From: Salvia splendens
Lineage: Eukaryota > Streptophyta > Magnoliopsida > Lamiales > Lamiaceae
Direction: 5' to 3'
NCBI RefSeq assembly: GCF_004379255.2
Contig: NC_056048.1
Coordinates: 6,234,001-6,298,000 of the forward strand
Length of the DNA: 64,000 nt
Shown here: in pieces, positions 1 through 10,140 of the stretch
Layout of the letters: each line of letters starts with the position of its first letter
Numbering within the stretch: position 1 is the first letter of the stretch
Program-made: the position numbers and the translations under genes
The notes under the pieces: model-generated
What the model saw: the letters and a program-made list of their open reading frames with translations, nothing else
Told to the model about the DNA's origin: nothing
Databases searched by the model: none

Positions 1-197
1 TAGGACAAGGGAAAGTCCGATCCCCAAATTAGGACAACGGAAAGTTCGATCCGAGCGATAAAACTCGCCAAATTAGGACACAAACCAAGTCCGGTCAAAG
101 AAGAGTTCACTTCATCAGACCGAGGACAAACATCAACTTACCCCGTACCTTTATCCAGAATGCCGAAGTGATTCACTTCACTTTTCGGGGGGGGTAC
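1..197 (+). mobile_element. 3' internal end of an LTR retrotransposon, cut by the window edge
   Basis: This stretch lies directly left of a well-formed LTR and ends in a G-rich polypurine-like tract (about 186-196) that abuts the LTR's TG. That is the layout expected at the 3' end of an LTR retrotransposon on the plus strand. No gag or pol coding is visible; the rest of the element is outside the window. Superfamily cannot be decided from this piece. Confidence 0.7.
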
Positions 198-844
198 TGA
201 TGGAGTACGTACTAAGCAAATACTAAACAAGCCCAACAGCAGTAAAGCCCAAGAAAGAGTATCAGTTCGGCATGACTCAAGAGTTCAGTTCGGCACAACC
301 ACAGAGTTCGGCCCCAGCCTACAGCTCGGTAAAAGCCAACCAATCAAACTCTGCTCTCTGGTCGGCATCAAGCTCTACTCTCAGATCGGCAAAAGCTGCT
401 CGGCAATAATTCAGCAGTCCGGTCTCAGTATTCGACCGAACTAGGAAATAGTGGACTCATGCAAGATTTCCACCTCCGCTACACCGACGATCTATTTAGT
501 GGTGTCAAGCAGTCATTAACTCATGCAGGATAGTGGACCCATGCAAGGTCGCCACGACCTCCACGACATCCACTACCTAATAAATGCTGCATGCCACGAT
601 CTTGGTTCAATGTATAAATAGAACCTAGGTCAGATAGATAATCTCCTTCTGTTAACTTCTGTTAAGCTCTCTAGAGAGAAAATAGCAAATAGCAAGTCTG
701 TATTGTTAGCTGTAGAAAACAGATCAAGCAATACAACTCTGCCCTCTTTTCTTCCCGTGGACGTAGATTTACCTCAGTAAATCGAACCACGTAAATCTCT
801 GTGTGTTGATCTTCCTTTATTTTTACGAGCATTCTTCACCATCA
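198..844 (+). repeat. 3' LTR of the truncated retrotransposon
   Basis: The LTR begins TGATGG and ends CCATCA, a perfect 6-bp terminal inverted repeat of the TG...CA type. A TATA box (TATAAATAG) lies near 614, followed by a transcript-like leader. The LTR is 647 bp. The 5' LTR is not in the window, so age and target duplication cannot be read. Confidence 0.75.
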
Positions 845-1481
845 AAAATTCGCAGATTCATCAACTACAAATGAACTAAATGTGAAATTTAATCAAACCC
901 ATGTGCAAAATTACATCGTTCTACCTATATTATAGTAAGAATATGGAGTATTCTACGTCTAACCAGTTAGATGCATTACATTTGAAAATGTCAAACTCGG
1001 AAAATAATATTTGCACGTAAATATTAAATTTCGATTACTTCTTTTCTAAAAGAAGGTGAATTATGTAATCTACTGTATTATATATCCACCAGTTGCATTG
1101 TGATTAAGGTTGTCGACAATGATCATTAAAATATGCTTAAGAATTATATTAATCCCAATTCAAAAACCTTATACTACTACTGTCTACTAACTCGTGTGAT
1201 GTCCTTTTTAACAAGTGACAAATATGCTTTAAAAATGGAGGAATAATGGTTGGTCCCATGAAAAGGATTTCAGTTTCCGTTCAATGTTTATGTAAATTAT
1301 TTGATACTATTTGAATGTAAGTTGCAGGAACGGTTGTTGCCGCCATGGTTATAATAATTGGCCAAAATTTATCCAGTATTTGTTGTTTGGCACGCCGGCC
1401 TCCATTGCTAGCACCGCCCCCACTCTTTTTAATGGAATTAATTTTACATTAATACTACATGTTACGACACCACTAATTTTC
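845..1481. other. Intergenic, no feature seen
   Basis: AT-rich DNA with no convincing coding frame and no repeat ends that I can recognise. It lies between the LTR and the first Harbinger element. Confidence 0.5.
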
Positions 1482-1863
1482 TTAGAGCATCCACGTCCGT
1501 GCTCTTGCCAACGAGCACGGATATAGGCCAGGACCCACTTTTACTCCTACTCTTAGGCAAGAGCACAATACTCACATCCGTGCTCTTCCGCAAGGACAAA
1601 CTCAAGGGTCCCACCATTCTATTATTCAATTTAAATAAAAACATTTCCACAATATTAAAATGCATTAAAAATAACCGGAATAATATTATAAATTACAAAA
1701 AAATTAAAAATTACATAAATAAAATCCTAAAAATTAAAATTTGCATAATTAAAGTCTTAAAAATTACATAATTTAAATCCTAAAAATTTAAAATTACATA
1801 ATTAAATTCATAAAATTAAAAAAACCCACTACTCGTCGCCGAATTTCGCCCAAATGTGTATGA

Positions 1864-3109
1864 TTAGGTCTTCTTGTAGCTCAACGTGGGTTCAGGTATC
1901 GCGCATTGTGTGCCTAAATTCAATCCTCTCACCCACCGTCGTATGCACACCTCGGCATGGGGAGACCTCGCGGTTGAGCTTCCGGCTTCATCCTCGTCGT
2001 AAAAGCTAGCCGCCCTCGGTCCTTCGTCGGCTATAATCATGTTGTGCAAGATAATACACGTGTATATGATGTCGGCGATATTTTTCACGTACCACAGTCG
2101 AGACGGGGCCTTAACAATGTTGAATCAGGCTTGAAGGACCCCAAAAGCTCTTTCGACGTCTTTACGAGCAGACTCTTGACGCTGCGCAAAAAGAACCCGT
2201 CTCGGGTCTTGCGGGTTGCTGAGTGTCTTCACGAAAGTCGATCACCTTGGGTAGATACCATCGGCGAGATAGTAAGCCATATGGTATGTATTTCCGTTGA
2301 CGGTGTAGTCGATCGCCGGTGCTACACCATTCAACACATCATTGAAGAGTGGCGAAGAATAGAGCACGTTCAAGTCGTTGTTGGATCCGGCAACACCGAA
2401 ATATGCATGTCAAATCCACATGCGGTAGTCGGCGACCGCTTCAAGGATAAGTGTTGGGCCGCCGCCTTTGTGGCCGCTTAAGTGTTGCCCCCTCCAAGCA
2501 GTCGAGCAATTCTTCCACCACCAATGCATGCAGTCAATGCTGCCAAGCATACCGGGAAAACCATGGACTGTTTCGTGAAGACGAAGCAACCGTTGGCAAT
2601 CATCGTTGGTGGGTGCCCGAAGGAATTCTTCTCCGAAAGCTGAATGAACGCCCTCGCAAAAATTTTTAAGGCAAAGGATTCCAGTGAACTCACCGACATG
2701 CAAATACTCGTCGAAGAGGTCAGTCGTTTGCCCAGTAGCAAGTTGTCGGATGGTACATGTACACTTCTGCAACGCCGAGAGACTTTGCCGACCGGCTGCG
2801 TCTGTACTTGTTTGAAAGTATTCAACACGGGCAGACAATGTGTTGACAATATACATAAACAAGCGTTTTGACATGCGAAAACGGTGCCGAAAGTAATCTT
2901 TCGGAAACCGCGGCTGGTCGGAAAAATAGTCAGCAACGAGCCTTTCGTTGGCTCCCTCTCGGTCACGATGGATGTATCGGCGATCTAGTTGGTTGAGGAG
3001 GAGGGGTGGGGGTATTCGTTGCGACATAGGCTTCATAGGCGGCACGATGTTGTTCATAGTATTCTTGTTCTTCGCGCTCCGTTTCCGCAATGAGATGAGT
3101 GAAATCCAT
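1864..3109 (-). pseudogene. PIF/Harbinger transposase pseudogene
   Basis: The product resembles the HARBI1-type DDE nuclease of plant PIF elements. Recognisable blocks in order are the N-terminal ADYFSDQPRF and RHRFRMSKRLF, the helix-turn-helix region ALQKCTCTIRQLA, the first catalytic Asp in GSIDCMHW, then GVAGSNND with the second Asp, the ARKDVERAFG block with the Glu, and CIILHNMI near the C-terminus. The frame is broken by a short deletion near the N-terminus, shown by comparison with the copy at 21724-22230, and by three TGA codons. Two replace Trp (in MWIW and PRW) and one replaces Arg (in QARF). It cannot make a working transposase. The start at 3109 is chosen because the sister copy begins with the same MDFT. 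Confidence 0.9.
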
Positions 3110-3410
3110 TTGAGGGTTTGAGTGAGAGAGGACGATGTAAATATAAGTTGTATGAAAAAATATGAATGAGAAATGATTTGATGTGAAAATGGATGATGAA
3201 TGTGTATATTTATAGATGATTTTGGGGATAATAAAAATAAAAAAAATCCAGAAAAACGGTAAAAAACGGCCAGCTTTTTGGGATTCTGATTTTTTTTAAT
3301 TTTTGGTATTATTTTAGATTTTTTTTTTAAATTGAATTTCCAACGGAAATGCCGTTGGCCAATCAGAACGCGCAACGTCAGCTGCTCGCGGGCACGGACG
3401 TGCTCGATGC

Positions 3411-3566
3411 ATCGAGCACGTCCGTGCCAGCGGCAAGAGCGCCGCGGCGGACAGCGGTGCCGTGCCGCTGGCACAGACGGACGGTTGCATCGAGCACGTC
3501 CGTGCCAGCGGCAAGAGCGCCGCGGCGGACAGCGGTGCCGTGCTGCTGGCACAGACGGACGGACAG
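3411..3566. repeat. 78-bp tandem duplication in Harbinger subterminal DNA
   Basis: Two nearly identical 78-bp units start at 3411 and 3489. Both are GC-rich and contain the palindrome-like CGAGCACGTCCG and repeated GGACGG. Such subterminal repeats in DNA transposons are often protein-binding sites; that role is an inference here. Confidence 0.8.
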
Positions 3567-3595
3567 CGTCCTGCTCACCGCGGCCGATGCTCTTA

Positions 3596-4123
3596 TATTC
3601 TTAGTTATTACTATTTATAAGTAATACTCCATACTCTAACTGTGGTACAATTCTCAATAACATATGTTGTTATCGAATTATTTCATTGGTTAATAGTAGT
3701 ACCAAGTAGCGTGCCGAACCTATGTGATAAAACCGGGTTGATAATTTTCATTGCTGATGGGTCTAACACGGCTCAAATTGTTTGAATGGAAATCTATCAA
3801 AGATATCAATTAAAAATCGAGACTAAAATAAATTATTGACTTTTCATGTCATGGGTCCGGTTCATTGTCTCTATCCATGCTTTTCCACATATTTGGAAAT
3901 AAGCTAGAGCACTTGTGTAGTATGTGATATTTTTGTTATATTTTCCAACCTTCTAAAGAACCTACCGTCTACATAATAATAGACATTTCTGATCATAGGA
4001 TTATATTCATGCTTGAGTAGATGAGATCTTAGATTCCGAACAACTCTATGGTAGGTATTGCATGGTACTTTGATTTGCGTGCTCGCTTTATCTTATACAC
4101 TTAGTGAGACAGAAATAATAATA
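3596..4123. other. Intergenic, no feature seen
   Basis: AT-rich DNA between a Harbinger element and a MITE. No coding frame or repeat structure is convincing. Confidence 0.5.
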
Positions 4124-4310
4124 CTACCTCCGTCTAAGCCTAAGTTAGACATTTCTATTTTGACACAAAAATTTAGGCGGCAATGATATTTAATGAATTA
4201 AATGATAGATAATAAAGTATGAGAGAATAAAGTAGGATAAAGTGATACATAGAAGAAATTTAATTATTACCAAAAAAAAATATGGCTCATTTAAATTGAG
4301 ACCAAATGAG
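4124..4310. mobile_element. Stowaway-like MITE, degenerate
   Basis: It starts CTACCTCCGTC after a TA and ends AAATGAG before a TA. The left end is a near match to the common CTCCCTCCGTCC Stowaway terminus; the right end has drifted. It has no coding capacity. Confidence 0.6.
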
Positions 4311-5277
4311 TACTACATATATTTGTAAGAGCATGTTGACCAGGTGATATACAGTTTTTTTAGCAGGCGTCACGACCGCATTTTCTAAGGATAGAAAACA
4401 CGGTTGATCGCGACTAGGGGTTTTAAGAATTGAGGAAGAAAGGGAATAACAATTGTATACTTGGGAATAGCTCGAAATAATAGGAATAGATCAAATAAAA
4501 TCAGAGTATCATATTAATAAAAAAATAACTCGAAATGAATAATATCTCAACATTACATGATTCCAAAAGAACTTCAATAGCGAATGATGAAGACACAACA
4601 CATTCAGAATATTAACAACAAACATAAATCTTCATAAGCTCTGCCCAACACCCTCGTGCTCGTCACCGCTCAACCTGCATGTTTTTTAAATATATGAAAG
4701 GTTGAGTACTTGATTCACTCAGTGGACCCATGCCACCATTGAGTGACCTCGGGACTTTAACTTAAAAAATGCACGAGACACTTAGGTCATTTTCAACGTA
4801 AAAAGAATGTCTGCAGTCAAAGTTCTCATAGACATCTACCATATCTGAACCATTGGTGACAGGGAATACGACCACATTCCAAATCACTAGACCGATCAAC
4901 TTGAAAGATGGCGCATGATCTTCCATAGGTGTAAACTAGTCCAAACAGGGTTTGCGGCCCTACTAAGACCCGAATTCGATTAACCATAGCATGACAAATA
5001 TACATCACATTAACTTTCACATCAAAACATGTTTAGGACATAATCCATATTTAAAAGAAAGTCCACACAGACAAAAAAGGCCACCTTGTTCGCATAAAAC
5101 CTTAACTTGTGTTCCATTCCATCTCGAAAAACGTACATGAAGTTTTACCCATTGATCTAATTTACTTCTGCCCAATCTTCCATTTTATTAATTAGGCCGA
5201 AAGACCAAATTAACTTCAATCCCCCTCTTTTACTGAAAACAACAGGCCAAAAACTTTAAATTAGTAATTCACTATCT
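4311..5277. other. Intergenic, no feature seen
   Basis: Low-complexity AT-rich DNA with short frames only. Nothing here could be tied to a known family. Confidence 0.45.
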
Positions 5278-5293
5278 TCAACTTTTTTTCACC

Positions 5294-5613
5294 TTGCCTG
5301 AAATCCAAAATGGGACTGAAACTCCTAATCTCTCTTCTCCCTTTCTGTCATGGCCGCTGGCCGAACCGATCGTCCCCGCCCTTTTTTCGTCGTTGCTGGA
5401 TATACGAACTGCTTGCCGCCGCCAGCTCATCTCTCTTCTTCTCTCCCGGCGGTCAGCGCTGTCGGTCTCAGTCGTGCTTCTTCCGCCGCCAATTCTCTCT
5501 TGCTCCACCACGGCGCTATCGCTGCTGGTCATCTCCCGACGGCGGAACTCGTGCCGTCTGCTCACGCCTCCAGTCTTTTCACGGCAAATTCAGCGTCGTG
5601 GCATTGCTGGTAA
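5294..5613 (+). other. GC-rich block resembling a captured or orphan first exon
   Basis: A sharply GC-rich island in AT-rich surroundings, open in several frames on both strands, rich in Ser, Pro and Arg codons, and followed at about 5611 by a GTAAAT that could be a splice donor. A plant first exon encoding an organelle-targeting peptide often looks like this, and such exons are also often captured by transposons. I recognise no protein. It might be the lost 5' part of the mTERF fragment 0.7 kb downstream, but nothing links the two directly. Confidence 0.3.
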
Positions 5614-6289
5614 ATTTGGATTTTAATTTGAAAATTATTGTTGTGACTTCGTTACTGATGGTAAATTTTTGCTGGTAATGTCTTGTAAAATGTCATATAA
5701 TTCCACTCTCTATTTTACAGTTTGGACAGGGGAGAGAGACACACACTGAAATCATCAAGCCTTTCAAGATTTGTGTATTTAAATAGGCTAGAAAAAGTCT
5801 TAAATAAAACTATACAATGTTAGACAGTTCAAGGTTTTACTATTTTCTCTCCATAACAGCCTTCATAATCCTTTGCCTTTTCTCTCCACTTGAGTACTTA
5901 CATTCACAGAAGCTTTAATCACTTCACTAATCGTCTTAGGAGAACTATAAGGCTTTGTAATTTTTTTGTAACATCAGATTTAGAAGATATAACAAAGCTA
6001 AAAACGATTGACTACTTAGAAAGATAAAAAATGCAAAAAAGATCAACACTGTGACCAAATATGCAGATTATCTTAAAAAGAAATTGCTTTCATTCTCATT
6101 ATAACACAGCCAAGAACTTAAGACATATGGCTTATCTGATTCTGAACATGGTATTCTCTTGGTTGTGAAAGGCCTTATATATAGACAAAAATTTCGGTGT
6201 TTTGGCTCCTGCTTTGAATTTTGAATGGACTAAAGCCAAAATTTGGAAAAAAAAAAACCCAGAACATGTACTACTAGTTCAAGAGTGAG

Positions 6290-6583
6290 ATGGGGAGGCC
6301 AATGAAGGAGCTTGTTGAGTTTCCTGACTACTTAACTTACAACTTAGAATGGAGGATCAAACTGCGTTACCAGAGGTTGCAGAGTGGGGGGATTGTCTGT
6401 TCTCTGGCGTGGTTCCTCAATTGTAGCAATCAAAGATTTGAAGAGCGACTTCAAGGTGCGTACATAGAAGCCGAGAGCTCAGGTCAATCTTTCATTGTAG
6501 GTTTGAAATTAGAGCGTCTTAAGAATAATGATGTTGTATTAGAGGAAGATGAGAGCGATGATGAAGTACTACTTTATAGATGA
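6290..6583 (+). pseudogene. mTERF-family C-terminal fragment
   Basis: The 97-aa frame matches the C-terminal end of plant mitochondrial transcription termination factor (mTERF) proteins: KELVEFPDYLTYNLE, then a basic RYQRLQ stretch, then CSLAWFLNCSNQRFEERL and an acidic EDESDDE tail. mTERF proteins are organelle nucleic-acid-binding helical-repeat proteins. Only the last roughly 90 residues are present; an in-frame TAG lies at 6275-6277, five codons upstream, and no further mTERF repeats are found upstream. It is either a terminal exon whose other exons are gone or a retroposed fragment. It lies tail to tail with the receptor kinase gene, 180 bp away. Confidence 0.7.
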
Positions 6584-6765
6584 GAGTTTGATACAACATC
6601 TATATACTTGGATAACAATGCCTCATTTACAAATTCTATTTTCCCAGCACTTAATGCCCGGAAACAAAATTCAAATTTTTACACAACATTTCTGCTTCTT
6701 CCCTAATGTACAGAAACTGAAAATTGCATAATCTTGTAGTAATACAATACAAGTGCTACAGTTGA

Positions 6766-9753
6766 TTAGATGCCTCGAGTGTTATGATCCTTGAGCAATT
6801 CAACAACCCTTCTCATGGATGGCCTATTGATGGGCAGCTCAGCAGTACATAGCAGAGCCACATTCAGCACCTTCTCCACTTGATCGTATTCAATCATCGA
6901 AGCATCCATCCTCGAGTCTAACACCTCTTCCAAACCCTCTGCAGATGCAACCTCCCTTACCCACTTCACGATGTTCTTGTTCTCATGGTTGGGCCTCCTC
7001 CCACTTACTAGTTCCAGCAACACTACTCCGAAGCTATACACATCACTCTTCTCCGTCACTTTCATCGTGTACCCGTACTCTGCAACATTGTTCAAATTCG
7101 TAAGCTAAATATGTCATTTACTACAAAGACAAACAACAACAATAACAACAACAAGAAGAAGATGGATATCACCCTAACCTGGTGCAATGTACCCATAAGA
7201 TCCGGCCACACGGGACATAGCTCCATCTTCCTCATCTGCATCCCTGTTCAGTATCTTGGCCAGCCCAAAATCAGCCACTCTCGGCCTCAACTCCTCGTCC
7301 AACAGGATGTTGTTGGGCTTAAGATCTCTGTGCACAATCGGAGGCACACAGTCGTGGTGCAAGTAAGCAAGCCCCTGAGCAGCCCCAGTTGCAATGGAAA
7401 ACCTCGTCGGCCAGTCCAGCAACAACCCCCCTTTATCCCCGTGCAAAACGTCCCCTAAACTCCCATTCTCCATGTAATCATACACAAGCACCTTGCACTT
7501 GTCACCAACGAAGCTAAACAACAACCTCACTATGTTAACATGCCTAATTCTTCCCAATGTTTCCATCTCCGAATGGAACACGGATTCTGCAAGCCCCTTC
7601 GCCTCCCAGAGCCGCTTAGCAGCAACCATCTTTCCGCTCTTCAGCCTCACGCGATACACCCGGCCTGATCCCCCCGAGCCAACAAGATTCTGATCGATCA
7701 ATGAGAACAGAACCTCCTCCCCGCTAAACTGGATCTTCTGGAATGATGTGATCTTCCAAGACTGCTTGTTTCTGCAACCTAAAGCTATAAGTTTCCTGTT
7801 CTTGATCAAGAGCCAAACAAGTGAGACAACGAGTACGAATGCAAGAGATGAGAGAACTCCCACCAACACCAAACTCGCTGGCTTCGATCTTGAACATGGT
7901 GGAAGTTCTTTGAGATTCATACTGCACAATTCTGCATTCCCAAGTAGGCTAGGCAGATAAAACTTGGTGTCCAAACGAACCGGCACTCTGCCTTGAAGCT
8001 GATTGTTTGAGATATCGAGCTGGTTTATTGTGGACTTAGATAACTCCTCCGGAATCCCACCAGACAGCATATTGTTGGAAAGATTCAGCAAGGTTAACAC
8101 TGGCAAAGTTCCCAATTCCGCCGGTATACTGCCAGAGAGATGGTTACTCGACAAATCCAACTGCGTTAGCTCCCTCCACGCTGCTAACCTTCCCGGAATC
8201 TCGCCGGAAAACATGTTTCCTCGTATGTGGAGCTCCAGCAACTTTGTGAACTGGTTAATACAGTAAGGCAATTCACCGGAGAAGCTGTTTCCACTCAAAT
8301 AGATTTTCCTTAACTCCTTCAAATGGCAGATTTCTGCCGGCAAATTTCCTGAGAAATTGTTGCCGGATATCAATAGCTGCTGGAGGCCTTTTGCATTTGA
8401 AACTGATGGTGGAATACTGCCTTCCAATTTATTGTTGGTGAACTCGATGTGATCGAGATCGAGAGCCCAGAAATCATCAGGTACAACTCCGGAGAGCTCG
8501 TTGTTTTGAATACGGACGTACAATAGCGAGCTGCATTTACCATAATCATCAGGTATTGAGCCTGAGATTCTGTTCCCAAATATTATCAAACTCTGAAGAT
8601 TCCTTCTGTAACACAAGTTCTGGGGCAACGGACCTTCCAAATTGTTGCCGGAAACGTCGATTTCTGCCAAATTGGAATTCATGCCCAATGATTCCGGCAG
8701 AGAACCCGAAAGTTTGTTGTTGAATAGCTTCAGCTGATTAAGATTCGGATTTAAACCTAAAATCTCCGGAATTTCACCTTCCAAGTGATTGTCGTTCAGA
8801 TTGAACGACTCCAGCGGCAGCGCCGCCAGACTTTGGGGGATTTTCCCAGTCAGATTGTTCTCCGACGCGTCGAAACGCAGCAACGAAGTGAGACCGGAAA
8901 ATGCATCCGGAATTTCGCCGGAGAGATGATTGTGATACAGCTCGATCTGTTCGGCATTTCTCATTCCGCCGATGCTCTTCGGAATTTCTCCGACCAAATT
9001 GTTCTGCGAAACGTCGAAGATTTTCATAGAACTTAGATTTCCGATGGATTCAGGAATCTGACCTTCGAGATTCGCCATTGGAGCTATCAGGAACTCGAGC
9101 TTCGCCAGGCGTCCAATGTTTCTCGGCAGAGGACTCGGCCGAAAAGGATTTACCGCCAAGACCAACTGAGTTAACTCAGTTAACTCGGACAGGAACTCGG
9201 GTACTGACTCGTTGAGTAGATTCGAACCAAGTGAGAGAAACTGGAGCCTTCGCAAGTTAACAAAATTCGCCGGAATTTCACTGGAGAAGTTGTTGATTGA
9301 AAAATCCAACACCGTCAGATTGAGAAATTCCACAGGGAAACCAGGCAGGTCACCGACAAAGTAATTGGAAGAGAGGTTGAGAGAGGAAAGATGCGAGCAC
9401 AGAGCAATCGAATTGGAACTAATATTCCCGCCGAGGCTGTTATCAGAGAGGTCGAGACTCCGGAGCGTAGAAATCAGGCAAAAATCCGCCGGAAAGTCCC
9501 CAGCAATGCCGAGGCTGCGGAGGTTCAAGGCAACCACGGCGCCGCCGCTGCAAGAAACCCCGGTCCAATTGCATGGTGCGTTGGGAGAGGTCTGGAGCCA
9601 GTCGTGGAGCGATCCGAGCGGGTCTTGCAGATGTTGATTCTCTGTGGGTCGGAGCAAAATTGCAGCATCGCGGTTTGAGGCATCTGTTGCTGAATGCACG
9701 AAAACGGTGAAGAAGATGGAGGTGATGAGAAGAGCAGCAAGTAGATTATTCAT
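6766..9753 (-). CDS. HSL2-like: LRR receptor-like kinase, HAESA-LIKE 2 type (LRR subfamily XI)
   Basis: A plasma-membrane Ser/Thr receptor kinase of 962 aa in two exons: 7179-9753 and 6766-7079, with a 99-bp GT-AG intron that splits the Glu codon of the APE motif. The start at 9753 is the first ATG giving a clean signal peptide ([15 protein letters not shown]). Next come the Cys pair in CNWTGVSC, about twenty LRRs with the GxIP plant consensus, a membrane helix (about 628-650) and a kinase domain (about 690-955). The kinase has the glycine loop GSGGSGRVY, Lys713 in [15 protein letters not shown] with Asp810 and DFG with Asp828, so it is an RD kinase that looks active. The closest family from memory is HSL2, which in Arabidopsis perceives IDA peptides in organ abscission. 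Orthology versus HAESA or HSL1 needs a tree. A Harbinger element sits about 340 bp upstream. Confidence 0.92.
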
Positions 9754-10090
9754 TGAATTTAGATTCGATCCAAATTTGCAATCATTAAGCGGTTTTTGAA
9801 TGTTAATAGAGCTCTGTAGTTTCAAATATGGATAGTAATAGTATCAATGGCTGAGAATTAAAAGGAGGCTAATCCTATTGGTATTATAGCTACACCAGTA
9901 TGGAAATTTTCCACTTGATAATTTTTTTTTCTTTAGTTTTTCAAATTAATAAGTGGTGTATGACTGTCTTTTTCAATGGAGGCACAAGTTTTGACTATTA
10001 ATCACGTCCCATTCATTGTCCATTTTTTTTATTCACTCTGTCCGTCTCATGATAGATTATATATTTTGATAATAGTAGTACTAGATTTTA
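9754..10090. promoter_or_regulatory. Upstream region of the receptor kinase gene
   Basis: This 337-bp stretch lies between the kinase start codon and the end of a Harbinger element. It must hold the core promoter and leader of the kinase gene unless they extend into the transposon. It is AT-rich and I could not fix a TATA box or start site with confidence. Confidence 0.4.
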
Positions 10091-10140
10091 GAGCATTCAT
10101 AATGGGGCGGACGATAGTCCACCGGATACTACTATTTTTA
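10091..10140. repeat. Extra copy of the Harbinger left end
   Basis: The 50 bp here, with its TTA, repeat the first bases of the element that starts at 10141: GAGCATTCATAATGGGGCGG appears at both places. The result is a tandem left terminus, each copy preceded by TTA. It could come from a failed or aberrant transposition or from slippage. Confidence 0.85.

Larger units (their letters stand above)
1485..3592 (-). mobile_element. PIF/Harbinger DNA transposon, decayed
   Basis: The ends are inverted copies beginning GAGCATC (left GAGCATCCACG, right complement GAGCATCGGCC), flanked by a perfect TTA target duplication (1482-1484 and 3593-3595), which is diagnostic for PIF/Harbinger. The 2108-bp element holds one transposase gene on the minus strand, now a pseudogene, and no Myb-like partner gene. 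GC-rich subterminal DNA includes a 78-bp tandem repeat at the right end. The 1340-bp element at 21326-22665 is a deleted member of the same family. Confidence 0.92.

Noticed and set aside
4826..5020. 64-codon minus-strand frame as a gene
   Set aside because: No domain, start context or promoter; its length is within chance for this DNA.
7111..7458. Plus-strand frames opposite the receptor kinase
   Set aside because: They are antisense shadows of the LRR and kinase codons.
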